A stretch of DNA of 64,000 nt. Source: an uncultured Massilia sp. (GTDB lineage: Bacteria > Pseudomonadota > Gammaproteobacteria > Burkholderiales > Burkholderiaceae). The position numbers were made by a program, and so were the translations under genes. The stretch lies in NCBI GenBank assembly GCA_946481275.1, contig CAMLMV010000020.1, forward strand, positions 45,628-109,627, given 5' to 3'. This document shows, one piece after another, positions 13,315 through 22,452 of this stretch; position 1 is the stretch's first letter; every line of letters starts with the position of its first letter. The notes beneath the pieces are model-generated. The model saw only the letters and a list, made by a program, of their open reading frames with translations, made no database searches and was not told where the DNA came from.

Positions 13315-13503
13315 CATGGGTGCGATACGCATGAGTTGTAGCCGGTCAATGGTGCGCGCAACGCGGCCGCTTTGGAGTAGTCTCGACAAGGAACCGGCGT
13401 GAGGAGCTCCACGCGGAAAACGTCGTGCTCGGAGGCGAGCAGGTCGGCGTGGCGCGCTTCGCGGAAGCCGGTGTTTTCTTCACCATGACAGCGGAGGAAC
13501 ATC

Positions 13504-15717
13504 ATGCGACACACCCTGGTAGCGGTTTTCGACAACCGAAGCGACGCCCAGAGCGCCCTCGACGAATTGCTGGCGTCGGGCTTCTCTCGCACCGATGCGA
13601 GCCTCTCCAGCGCGGACCCCACGGGCCAGTCGAACAGCGTCACCGGCAACGACGAGTTGCTGCAAGGCGAACACGAGGAAGGCTTCGGCGCTTCGATCAA
13701 GCATTTCTTCACCGGCCTGTTCGGATCGGACACGAACGAACACGCGATGAAGTATTCGTATGCCGTCACGCGCGGCCACCACGTCCTCACCCTGACGACG
13801 GAATCCGAGCCGGAAGTCGAGCGCGCGGCCGACATCATCGAGCGCTTCGGCCCCGTCGACATCGACGAACGCCACGACCAGTGGTCGCGCGAGCCGGGCA
13901 GCGCGGGTGTCATGGGCGCATCGTCCGGGATGCAGCAATCCAGCGGCATGTCCGCGCAGTCGGGCAACCCGGGATCGGGATCGGGATCGTCCGGCTCGTA
14001 CCAGGGCACGCCGCCGGGCACCGAACCGGGCTCGCTGCAATTCACGGGCCACGACGACCGCAACTTCTTCGCCACGCAGAACATCAACGATCCGGTCCCC
14101 AAAGGCCAGACGTACGAGGAACCGCTGGGCGCATCCGAACAGTCGGTCGGATCGATGGACAGCGCCGTCGGCGGCAACACGCTGAGCGGCACCCAGAGCT
14201 CGTCGCAGAATCCGGCCACCGGCTCCTCGCTGCAATCGTCGCAGAGCGGCTCGCTGAACCAGAGCGGCTCGACCCTGCAGGGCACGGCGTCGATTCCCGG
14301 CTCGGACGACACGTCGCTGGGCGGTACCGCGCGGATGGGCAGCTCCATGCAGCGCGACACGAGTGGGGGCGGGTCGGTCTCGCGCGGGAATGTCCGCGTG
14401 TTCTCCCAGGACGCGGGCATGAGCGACACCTACAACGACCACTACCGCAGCCACTGGAGCGACAATTACGCGAGCCTGGGCGGCAGCTACGAAGACTACG
14501 CGCCCGCGTACCGCTACGGCAGCGACATGCGCCGCGACGCTAAATACCGCAACCGCGCCTGGGACGACGTCGAATCGGACCTGCGCACCGACTGGGAAAC
14601 ACGCAATCCGGGCGCGTCGACGTGGGAGAAATTCAAGGCGGCCGTCCGCCACGGCTGGGACAAGATCACCCCGGACCTGAACACGGACGACTGGTACCAC
14701 TCGGACTGGCACGACAATTACTCGAGCCTGGGCGGCGGCTACGAGGACTACGAGCCGGCCTACCGCTACGGCACCGAAATGCGCGGCAGCGCCAGGTACC
14801 GCGACCGCTCGTGGGACGAGGTGGAATCCGACCTGCGCAGCGACTGGGAATCGCGCCATCCCGGTGAGTCGACATGGGAGAAATTCAAGGCCGCCGTGCG
14901 CCGCGGCTGGGACAAGATCACCCCGGACATCGACAACGACAGCTATTACCGCAGCCACTGGAACGCGAGGTACTCGAACGCGGACGACAGCTACGACGAC
15001 TACCTGCCGGCCTACCGCTACGGCAACGAGGCCCGCCGCCTGCAGCAATACCGCAGCCGCCACTGGGACGACGTCGAATCCGACCTGAAGTCCGATTGGG
15101 AATCGCGCTACACGAGCGGCCCGTCGACGTGGGAAAAGTTCAAGGACGCCGTGCGCCATGGCTGGGACAAGATCACCCCGGACATGGACGACGATTCGAC
15201 CTACTACCACACGCACTACGAGTCGACCTATGCCGCCAGCGGCACGGACTTCAACGACGTGGCGCCGGCCTACCGCTACGGCAACGAGATGCGCAGCACC
15301 GATACCTACCGCGACCGCGACTGGGACGACGTCGAGCACGACCTCAGGAAGGACTGGCACAGCAAGTACGGCACGGACGCCGAACCGTCCACGTGGGAAC
15401 GCATCAAGGCGGCCGTCCGCCACGGCTGGGAACGCATGACGGGGGAGGCGACGTCCACGGATGACGACAGCTATTACCGCACGCACTGGACGAGCACGTA
15501 CAAGTCGACCGGTACGGAGTACGACGACCTGGCCCCGGCCTACCGCTACGGCGCCGAGATGCGCAACGACGTCCGCTATCGCAACCGCGACTGGTCCGAC
15601 GTCGAGAATGACCTGCGTTCGGACTGGGACACGCGCTATGGCAAGGACGGCGCGTCGACCTGGGAGAAGATGAAGGCCGCCGTGCGGCACGGGTGGGACC
15701 GGGGCACGATCGGCTGA
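13504..15717 (+). CDS. YflT-like stress protein with five 84-90-residue tandem repeats
   Basis: A 737-residue soluble protein in three parts. Residues 1-130 resemble the YflT/general stress protein 17M domain (MRHTLVAVFDNRSDAQSALDEL ... ADIIERFGPVDIDE). Residues 135-305 are low-complexity Ser/Gly/Gln/Thr. Residues 310-735 hold five tandem repeats, each with a Y-x2-H-W-x3-Y entry, D-x2-PAYRYG, a W-x-D/E-VE-x-DL-x-DW block and STWEKFKAAVRHGW. The N-terminal domain belongs to a family induced by heat, salt and desiccation; the repeat array is aromatic and charged and may bind nucleic acid, sugar or membrane, but this is not established. It is monocistronic and its stop abuts the convergent diguanylate cyclase. 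Confidence 0.75.
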   Translation: MRHTLVAVFDNRSDAQSALDELLASGFSRTDASLSSADPTGQSNSVTGNDELLQGEHEEGFGASIKHFFTGLFGSDTNEHAMKYSYAVTRGHHVLTLTTESEPEVERAADIIERFGPVDIDERHDQWSREPGSAGVMGASSGMQQSSGMSAQSGNPGSGSGSSGSYQGTPPGTEPGSLQFTGHDDRNFFATQNINDPVPKGQTYEEPLGASEQSVGSMDSAVGGNTLSGTQSSSQNPATGSSLQSSQSGSLNQSGSTLQGTASIPGSDDTSLGGTARMGSSMQRDTSGGGSVSRGNVRVFSQDAGMSDTYNDHYRSHWSDNYASLGGSYEDYAPAYRYGSDMRRDAKYRNRAWDDVESDLRTDWETRNPGASTWEKFKAAVRHGWDKITPDLNTDDWYHSDWHDNYSSLGGGYEDYEPAYRYGTEMRGSARYRDRSWDEVESDLRSDWESRHPGESTWEKFKAAVRRGWDKITPDIDNDSYYRSHWNARYSNADDSYDDYLPAYRYGNEARRLQQYRSRHWDDVESDLKSDWESRYTSGPSTWEKFKDAVRHGWDKITPDMDDDSTYYHTHYESTYAASGTDFNDVAPAYRYGNEMRSTDTYRDRDWDDVEHDLRKDWHSKYGTDAEPSTWERIKAAVRHGWERMTGEATSTDDDSYYRTHWTSTYKSTGTEYDDLAPAYRYGAEMRNDVRYRNRDWSDVENDLRSDWDTRYGKDGASTWEKMKAAVRHGWDRGTIG
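14440..15710 (+). repeat. Five in-frame tandem repeats of 252-270 bp
   Basis: The 12-base string encoding YRYG recurs at 14509, 14761, 15013, 15271 and 15541, giving periods of 252, 252, 258 and 270 bp. Repeats have diverged in sequence but keep frame, and the insertions in units four and five are whole codons. They encode the C-terminal repeat domain of the protein at 13504-15717. Confidence 0.9.
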
Positions 15718-16701
15718 TCAGGCCGGCTCGGACAGCGGCAGGCTGATCCGGTTACGCCCCATATGCTTGGCCCGGTACAGCGCCGCATCGGCAATGGCGA
15801 CCAGGTCGCTGGCGCTGTTGTCGGGCGACGCGATCGCGGTCGCCGCGCCGATCGACACGGTCACGTGCTGCGCCGGCGCCATGCGGTTGGGGACTTGCAG
15901 CTGTTCGACACGGGTGCGGATGCGTTCGGCCACGCTGGCCGCGCCCTTCAATGACTGGTTCGGCAGGATCACTGCAAATTCCTCGCCGCCGTAGCGCGCC
16001 ACGAGGTCGTTGGCGCGCATCTCGCTGGCGACGGCCGTGGCGATGCGTTTCAGGCACTCGTCGCCGCCCAGGTGGCCGTTCGCATCGTTATAGGCTTTGA
16101 AATTGTCCACGTCCACCATCAGCAGCGACAGCGGCTGGCGCTGGCGCAGCGCGCGCGCCCATTCGGCATGCAGTGTCTCGTCGAAGCAGCGGCGGTTGGC
16201 GAGGCCGGTGAGGCCGTCGCGCGTGGCCAGTTGTTCGAGCGCGATCTGGGCCAGTTTTTCATCCGTCATGTCGCGCAGCGTCTCCACGACGGCGGCCAGC
16301 CGGCCGCGCTCGTCGTAGATCGGGCTCGCGTCCGCCGCCAGGTAGCGCCGCCGGCCCATGCGCGGCATGTCGCACCAGCTCTCGGCCGACAGGTGCGGAT
16401 CGTCCGGCAGGCCGATGCGGGGCTGGTGCGCCTCGGCGGCGCGTTCTTCGATCAGGAGGTCGGCGAGGGTGGGGCGGCGCTCCTCGAAAAAGCTGCGCCA
16501 GTGCTCGCGCGTGCCGATGATGTCGCGTGCCGGGACGCCCGTGAGCCGCTCGCACGCGCGGTTCCAGAACATCACGCGGGACGTCGTGTCGAGCACGAAA
16601 ATGGGAATGGCCAGCGTCTCCATCAACTGGTGGGCGAAAGCGCGGTCGGCCGGCGCGCCCGAGGAATCCATGAGCCGCTGTATTGTTGTTGTGCTTGTCA
16701 T
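15718..16701 (-). CDS. PAS-GGDEF diguanylate cyclase
   Basis: A 327-residue soluble protein. A PAS domain (about residues 20-150: IPIFVLDTTSRVMFWNRACERLTG ...) is followed by a PAC-like RDMTDEKLAQIALEQLATRDGLTGLANRR linker and a GGDEF domain whose active site is GGEEF. The allosteric inhibitory site RxxD (RAND) sits five residues before GGEEF, so product inhibition by c-di-GMP is expected. It makes c-di-GMP from two GTP, favouring biofilm and polysaccharide output. The ATG at 16701 has AAGGA at proper spacing. A 36-bp dyad (16713-16748) lies 12 bases upstream. Confidence 0.92.
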   Translation of the reverse strand: MTSTTTIQRLMDSSGAPADRAFAHQLMETLAIPIFVLDTTSRVMFWNRACERLTGVPARDIIGTREHWRSFFEERRPTLADLLIEERAAEAHQPRIGLPDDPHLSAESWCDMPRMGRRRYLAADASPIYDERGRLAAVVETLRDMTDEKLAQIALEQLATRDGLTGLANRRCFDETLHAEWARALRQRQPLSLLMVDVDNFKAYNDANGHLGGDECLKRIATAVASEMRANDLVARYGGEEFAVILPNQSLKGAASVAERIRTRVEQLQVPNRMAPAQHVTVSIGAATAIASPDNSASDLVAIADAALYRAKHMGRNRISLPLSEPA

Positions 16702-16712
16702 GTGGCGTCCTT

Positions 16713-16748
16713 CGGTTCTAATGAGCAATTAATTGCTAACGAGAACCG
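16713..16748. promoter_or_regulatory. 36-bp interrupted palindrome upstream of the diguanylate cyclase
   Basis: Two 18-base arms match at 15 positions. The centre is a perfect 14-bp palindrome AGCAATT/AATTGCT (16724-16737) and the outer arms are CGGTTCT (16713-16719) and AGAACCG (16742-16748). There is no loop, which fits a protein-binding site better than an RNA hairpin. It is placed just before the ribosome site of the cyclase gene. Confidence 0.6.
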
Positions 16749-16806
16749 ATTGTGCGCCACAGACAATGGTATCCCCTTGACTTTTAGCAAGGGAGGATGG
16801 GGACGG

Positions 16807-17292
16807 TCACCCGGACTCGTCCGCGTGGGCGACGATCGCCTGGGCCACGCGGTCGACGCGTGTACACAGTAGATCGATGCGCGACGCGAGGAGCGGATCC
16901 TCCAGCGCGTACTGGCGGCGCACCTGCAGCAGCTCGGTCTGGATGGCGATCAGCTGGGCAAGCGGGTCGAGGTTGCCGCGGCGGCCGTCAGCCCCGCCCG
17001 TCAGCCGCCCCAGCAACATGTCCGACTCGGCCAGCGCCTGGTCGGCCTGGCCGCGCGCCTTCTGCTCGCGGCACAGGGCGGCCTCCAGGCGCGCGATCCG
17101 GTCTTCGCTGCGTACGCGGCGGAACAACATCCCGAACAGCACGGTCATCATGACGAGCACCAGCACGCCCAGCTGCAGCCGCTCCGGCACCGCGAGCATG
17201 CGGGCGTGTTCCGATAACCCGAACCACAAGGTGAGCAGCAGCAGGGCACCGAGGGTGGCACGCAGCGACTGGAGCAGCAGGCTTTTGATCAC
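16807..17292 (-). CDS. Two-helix membrane protein with coiled coil, unknown function
   Basis: A 161-residue protein. Two hydrophobic helices (about residues 5-25 and 37-58) anchor it in the inner membrane, followed by a long charged helical region starting RRVRSEDRIARLEAALCREQ that is probably coiled coil. I used the GTG at 17292 because GGAGGG lies just upstream; a longer frame from a TTG at 17385 has no ribosome site. No known family recognised. It is divergent from queE. The design, short periplasmic loop and cytoplasmic coiled coil, suggests a scaffold or chemotaxis-like sensor fragment, but nothing shows this. Confidence 0.6.
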   Translation of the reverse strand: MIKSLLLQSLRATLGALLLLTLWFGLSEHARMLAVPERLQLGVLVLVMMTVLFGMLFRRVRSEDRIARLEAALCREQKARGQADQALAESDMLLGRLTGGADGRRGNLDPLAQLIAIQTELLQVRRQYALEDPLLASRIDLLCTRVDRVAQAIVAHADESG

Positions 17293-17422
17293 GATCCCTC
17301 CGACGAGGACTAGGACGACTCGATTAGGAACTTTCCGTATCCAAAGGTACGACTTTCCGAACGGCACGTTTTTGCTTGCCGTCAATTAAGTGAGCCTCTT
17401 CTGCCACCCGCGCCGGGCGCGG

Positions 17423-17428
17423 TATAAT
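17423..17428 (+). promoter_or_regulatory. Putative -10 box (TATAAT) of the queE operon
   Basis: A perfect TATAAT lies 34 bases before the GTG start of queE, in otherwise GC-rich sequence. No good -35 hexamer is seen 16-18 bases upstream, so the assignment is tentative. Confidence 0.4.
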
Positions 17429-17462
17429 GGAAGGTTGACGCGAGCCTTACCGGACTTTCACA

Positions 17463-18098
17463 GTGACTTACAGCATCAAAGAAATCTTCTATACCCTGCA
17501 GGGCGAGGGCGCCCATGCGGGCCGCCCGGCCGTGTTCTGCCGCTTTTCTGGTTGCAACCTGTGGACGGGCCGCGAAGCCGACCGGGCCACGGCCGTCTGC
17601 CAGTTCTGCGATACGGATTTCGTCGGCACGGACGGCGAACGGGGCGGCAAATTCAAGGATGCCGCCAGCCTGGCCGCCGAGATCAACAGCCTGTGGCCGG
17701 AGACTTATCCGGCCAGCAAATATGTCGTCTTCACGGGCGGCGAACCGCTGCTGCAGCTGGATGCGGCGCTGATCGACGCGATGCACGCCGTCGGCTTCAC
17801 GATCGCCATCGAAACGAACGGGACGCTGCCCGTGCCGGCCGGCGTGGACTGGATCTGCGTGAGCCCGAAGATGGGCTCGACCCTGGTGGTCGAACAAGGC
17901 AACGAGCTCAAGGTCGTCATCCCGCAGGCGGGCCAGGACCTGGCCGCGTACGAACACCTGGATTTCGACAACTTCTTCGTGCAGCCGATGGACGGTCCGC
18001 TGGCCCAGTTCAACACGCAACTGGCCATCGACACGTGCCGCCGCAATCCGAAGTGGAAGCTCAGCCTCCAGACCCATAAACTCCTGAACATCCCCTGA
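17463..18098 (+). CDS. queE: 7-carboxy-7-deazaguanine synthase
   Basis: A 211-residue radical SAM enzyme that converts 6-carboxytetrahydropterin into 7-carboxy-7-deazaguanine in queuosine biosynthesis. The iron-sulfur cysteines are C31, C46 and C49, spacing CX14CX2C, the variant described for the Burkholderia multivorans enzyme rather than the usual CX3CX2C. TGGEPLLQ and the SPK segment (substrate and SAM contacts) are present. Start is GTG; ATG codons further in would remove the conserved first strand. It is followed by queD after one base and then tadA, one operon for tRNA wobble-base modification. Confidence 0.95.
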   Translation: MTYSIKEIFYTLQGEGAHAGRPAVFCRFSGCNLWTGREADRATAVCQFCDTDFVGTDGERGGKFKDAASLAAEINSLWPETYPASKYVVFTGGEPLLQLDAALIDAMHAVGFTIAIETNGTLPVPAGVDWICVSPKMGSTLVVEQGNELKVVIPQAGQDLAAYEHLDFDNFFVQPMDGPLAQFNTQLAIDTCRRNPKWKLSLQTHKLLNIP

Positions 18099-18099
18099 C

Positions 18100-19015
<916 letters not shown>

Positions 19016-19114
19016 CGCCACCCGTTTGTCAAAAATGATATGCTGGTTCCACGCCTTCGCTGCTTTCCGCGCAGTTTGCCAGTAGTGGAGGATTTCACGA
19101 CCCAGCTATCAATA

Positions 19115-20041
19115 ATGCCTAGCCTGAACGCCAACGGGATCCGCATCGCCTTCGACACGGCGGGCGATCCGAAATCCGTACCCCTGCTGCTGATTTCGGG
19201 CCTCGGCCTGCAATTGACGGCCTGGCCGGACGAATTCGTCGAAGGCCTCGTCGAGCTGGGCTTTTACGTGATCCGTTTCGATAATCGCGACAGCGGCCTG
19301 TCCACCAAGTTCGAGCACGCCGGCACGCCTAGCCTCACGCTGGCCTGGCTGAAGTCGCTGCTGCACATCCCCCTCAAGCCGCCTTATCGGCTGGAAGACA
19401 TGGCGGACGACGCCATCGGCGTGCTGTCCGCGCTGGGCGTCGCGCGCGCCCACGTCGTCGGCATGTCGATGGGCGGCATGGTCGGACAACTGATGGCGGT
19501 TAAATACCCCTCGCGCGTGCTCAGCCTGACGTCGATCATGTCCAGCAGCGGCCGCCGCGGCCTGCCGGGCCCGGCACCGGCGGCCCGCCGCGCGCTGCTG
19601 CGCCGTCCGCGCGGCGCCGGCGACATCGACACGGCCATCGACTACAACGTGCAGCTGTTGCAGGCCATCGGCAGCCCGGCGTACCCGACCCCGGAAAAAC
19701 ACCTGCGCCGCCGCGTCGCCCGCGCCCTGCGCCGCAACTGCTGCCCGGGCGGGGTCGTGCGCCAGATGCTCGCCGTGACGGCCTGCGGCGACCGCACGCC
19801 GCAGTTGCAGGCCATCGTCGCGCCGACGCTCGTGATCCACGGCGCGGCCGATCCGCTCGTGCCGCTCGCGTGCGGGGTCGCCACCGCGCAAGCGATTCCC
19901 GGTGCCCGGCTCGAAGTCATCGAGGGCATGGGTCACGACCTGCCGGCCCAGCTGCTGGAGCGGCTCCTCGCCTTGATCGACGCCCATGCCCACGGTAAGA
20001 TGGCGCCCGACTCGACACCAAGGCTCTTCGTCAAACAGTGA
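19115..20041 (+). CDS. Alpha/beta hydrolase
   Basis: A 308-residue cytosolic alpha/beta hydrolase. The nucleophile is S118 in the elbow GMSMGG; the acid lies in VIHGAADPLVP and the catalytic His in GMGHDLP. A cap region (about 160-215) rich in Arg and Pro (GRRGLPGPAPAARRALLRRPRG) is unusual. The fold is that of esterases and haloalkane dehalogenases; substrate unknown. Start chosen at MPSLNANGIR; an upstream in-frame extension looks non-coding. Its stop overlaps the GTG of the next gene (GTGA), so it is coupled to the LD-carboxypeptidase. Confidence 0.85.
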   Translation: MPSLNANGIRIAFDTAGDPKSVPLLLISGLGLQLTAWPDEFVEGLVELGFYVIRFDNRDSGLSTKFEHAGTPSLTLAWLKSLLHIPLKPPYRLEDMADDAIGVLSALGVARAHVVGMSMGGMVGQLMAVKYPSRVLSLTSIMSSSGRRGLPGPAPAARRALLRRPRGAGDIDTAIDYNVQLLQAIGSPAYPTPEKHLRRRVARALRRNCCPGGVVRQMLAVTACGDRTPQLQAIVAPTLVIHGAADPLVPLACGVATAQAIPGARLEVIEGMGHDLPAQLLERLLALIDAHAHGKMAPDSTPRLFVKQ

Positions 20042-20955
20042 CCACCCAAAAACCGGGCATCGCCCTGATCGCGCCGGGCAGCTACGCGCCCGAGCCCGAC
20101 GCCATCCCGCGCGGCATTTCGCGCCTCGAAACCCAGGGTATCCTGGTCCACAATTACTACAGGCACGAAGCGCGCCACCAGCGCTTCGGCGCGACTGACG
20201 CGGAACGCCTTGCGCAGCTGGAAGCGGCCGCCGCCGATCCGGACGTGCAGATCGTGATGGCCATCCGCGGCGCCTACGGCATGACCCGCCTGCTGCCGCA
20301 CATCGACTTCGAACGCATGGCGGCCAGCGGCAAGATCTTCGTGGGCTATTCCGACGTCACGGCATTCCACATGGGCCTGTACGCGAAGACGGGCGCCCTC
20401 AGCTACGCCGGCCCCATGTTCACGGCCGACATCGGACGCGCCGAACCCGACGAGTTCACGCTGGGCGACTTCTGGCGCTGCCTGGCGGGCCCGACACACA
20501 CCGTGACCGGGCACGGCGTAGCGAACCCGCGCCTGGACGTGGACGGGACCGTCTGGGGCGGCAACCTGGCGATGGTCATGTCGGTGCTCGGCACGCCTTA
20601 CTTCCCGCAGATCGACGGCGGCATCCTGTTCCTGGAAGACATCGCCGAGCACCCGTTCCGCGTGGAACGCATGTTGCTGCAGCTGATGCACGCGGGCGTG
20701 CTGGCAAGGCAGCGCGCCATCGTACTGGGCGATTTTTCCGGCTACCGTCTCGGACCGAACGACAACGGCTACAACTTCGACGAAATGCTGGCCTATGTCC
20801 GCGCGACCTTGCCCGTGCCGGTGCTGACGGGTCTGGAATTCGGCCACATCGCCCGTCACGTGACGATTCCGTTCGGGGCGCAGGGGCACCTGCAGTCCGA
20901 TGGCGACCGTTGGTCGCTGACGATGTCCGGTTACCCGACGCTCCCGGCCGCCTGA
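20038..20955 (+). CDS. ldcA: Muramoyltetrapeptide LD-carboxypeptidase
   Basis: A 305-residue S66-family serine peptidase that removes the terminal D-Ala from murein tetrapeptides during cell-wall recycling in the cytoplasm. The nucleophile S105 sits in VGYSD; the glutamate is in FLEDIAEHPFRVER and the catalytic His in GLEFGHI. Start is GTG overlapping the previous stop. Length matches E. coli LdcA. The coupled alpha/beta hydrolase upstream is not a usual partner. Confidence 0.9.
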   Translation: MTTQKPGIALIAPGSYAPEPDAIPRGISRLETQGILVHNYYRHEARHQRFGATDAERLAQLEAAAADPDVQIVMAIRGAYGMTRLLPHIDFERMAASGKIFVGYSDVTAFHMGLYAKTGALSYAGPMFTADIGRAEPDEFTLGDFWRCLAGPTHTVTGHGVANPRLDVDGTVWGGNLAMVMSVLGTPYFPQIDGGILFLEDIAEHPFRVERMLLQLMHAGVLARQRAIVLGDFSGYRLGPNDNGYNFDEMLAYVRATLPVPVLTGLEFGHIARHVTIPFGAQGHLQSDGDRWSLTMSGYPTLPAA

Positions 20956-21109
20956 CGCAGGTCACCCGACAGGGAGATCCTGCCCATCACAGCTTGGGCA
21001 TTCGTCGTACCCACTGCTATCGATTATGTGTGCGAATGTGCACAGCATACTCTGCCTGCCCCGAGCCGTCCTGCTGACCGTGCAATAGTCGCGCCGGGGC
21101 GAGGTCGCG

Positions 21110-21748
21110 TCAATCCTGATCCGGTGCGCCAGCAGCATGGTTGCTCTCCAGGGCCGCGCGCAGCTGCCGGCGGTAGTTGCGCAGGCCGGACAACCTGCTC
21201 GAGAAACAATGCACGATCGTCATCAAATCCTGCACCATCTCCTGCTCCGGCGACAGGCGTTCCTGATTCAGCACGAGCAGCTCGCAACCGTGCAGCGCCG
21301 CGTAATGCGCGAACCAGTCGTAGCCGAAGCGCGTCAACCTGTCGGCGTGAGCCAGCACGAGCGTCGCCAGCTCGCCACGCCCGATCGCGTCCATCAGGGC
21401 CAGGAAGTGCTTGCGTCCGAAGTTCAGGCCGCCCCCGACTTCTTCGACGAACTCGACCCCGGCCAGGCCACGCGCGACGGCAAACTGTTCCAGCACACGG
21501 CGCTGGTTGGCCAGCTCCGGGCGCCGGGCTGCGCTGGACACCCGGCAGTAGGCGACGACGCGGCGCGGTCCGGCAGGCGCCAGACGCAGGAACGTGCGCA
21601 GCTGGCTCTCGGTGTAGCGGCGCCGGTTGCTGGCGGTGCGGGCGACCGGGACGAGCCGGCCCTCGCGCTCCCAGCGCTGCAGCGTCTTGACCGTGATTCC
21701 CAGCAGCCTGGCGGCCTCGCCTGTGCCCATCGTCTTTTCCATGATCAC
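21110..21748 (-). CDS. IS607-type serine recombinase (TnpA-like), solitary
   Basis: A 212-residue protein with an N-terminal MerR-like helix-turn-helix (about residues 7-55: TGEAARLLGITVKTLQRWEREGR split by a wing NRRRYT) and a resolvase-type catalytic domain starting VVAYCRVSS (S71), with the LADRLTRFGYDWF and SGLRNYRRQLR helices of IS607 transposases. Members cut and paste circular intermediates with loose target choice. A tnpB is normally found next to it; none is present between 20956 and 22038, so this is either a non-autonomous remnant or a domesticated recombinase. Residue R97-like positions and the DRL motif look intact, so activity is possible. Several starts are available. Confidence 0.8.
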   Translation of the reverse strand: MIMEKTMGTGEAARLLGITVKTLQRWEREGRLVPVARTASNRRRYTESQLRTFLRLAPAGPRRVVAYCRVSSAARRPELANQRRVLEQFAVARGLAGVEFVEEVGGGLNFGRKHFLALMDAIGRGELATLVLAHADRLTRFGYDWFAHYAALHGCELLVLNQERLSPEQEMVQDLMTIVHCFSSRLSGLRNYRRQLRAALESNHAAGAPDQD

Positions 21749-21887
21749 GATTGGACACGTTCAATCACGTTTAGTTCGATTCGAGACGCACTCCTTGCGA
21801 TATGCCCACTGCAATGGCCTCGAGTTCACAGGAGTCTCGGCAGGCCGCGTCCGCTCGCCCACGTGGGCGCAGAAAGATTTAACAAAA

Positions 21888-21910
21888 GTAACATTTGGAT
21901 AAAATGTTAC
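21888..21910. promoter_or_regulatory. Perfect 9-bp inverted repeat, operator-like
   Basis: GTAACATTT and AAATGTTAC flank the pentamer GGATA. It lies 128 bases before the lipoprotein gene at 22039 in the AT-rich intergenic stretch that also separates the serine recombinase. No T-run follows, so a protein-binding site is more likely than a terminator. Confidence 0.5.
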
Positions 21911-22038
21911 GCGTTTTGCATACTAGAATGATGCAATCGTGAACTTCAACCAGCATTGCGTCACGATTTACATTCATTCCCGGAGGACGTCAAAAAACTT
22001 AACCATCTCATTATTGGACGCTACGGATCAGGTTACGA

Positions 22039-22443
22039 ATGAAGATTCTCAAATATACGCCCATGCTCGCACTACTGGCCGCATGCGCATTGGACCCCGT
22101 CGCCACGGCGGATTACTCAGGACTCGGCGATAGCGAGGTAGCAAAAACGCTTCGATATTCCGCCTTTGCCAGCAGTGTCGGTATCGATTATGCGGTCGGT
22201 CAGCTCGTCAACAAGCCGGACATCCTTGCAATGTCCGACCCACGCGGGAAACTCGAGCAATTGGGCTTCACTTGTGTCCCAACGCCACCTGCGGACTGCA
22301 CATATGATGGCTCCGCCAAAACCACGGTCGTGAGCCCGGATGCTTCGCGCACCGAAAGGTACAAACTTACGATCCATATTGCTGCAAAGATTCGTCGGAA
22401 CGCGATAGAAATCGCCAGCACGACAAAACGCGAAAATTACTAG
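22039..22443 (+). CDS. Small putative lipoprotein, unknown function
   Basis: A 134-residue protein with a short lipoprotein signal: MKILKYTPMLALLAAC, lipobox L-A-A-C16. The mature part is mixed in charge with two further cysteines (FTCVP and DCTYDG) that could form a disulfide. No family recognised. Base composition is poorer in GC than the surrounding chromosome, hinting at transfer. It precedes the 260-residue protein by nine bases with a GGAAGAAAAG ribosome site between, so the two are probably co-expressed. A partner or inhibitor of the downstream protein is possible from context. Confidence 0.65.
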   Translation: MKILKYTPMLALLAACALDPVATADYSGLGDSEVAKTLRYSAFASSVGIDYAVGQLVNKPDILAMSDPRGKLEQLGFTCVPTPPADCTYDGSAKTTVVSPDASRTERYKLTIHIAAKIRRNAIEIASTTKRENY

Positions 22444-22452
22444 GAAGAAAAG

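Noticed and set aside
21110..21748. MerR-family transcription regulator
   Set aside because: The N-terminal helix-turn-helix is MerR-like, but the rest is a resolvase-type catalytic domain (YCRVSS), so it is a recombinase.
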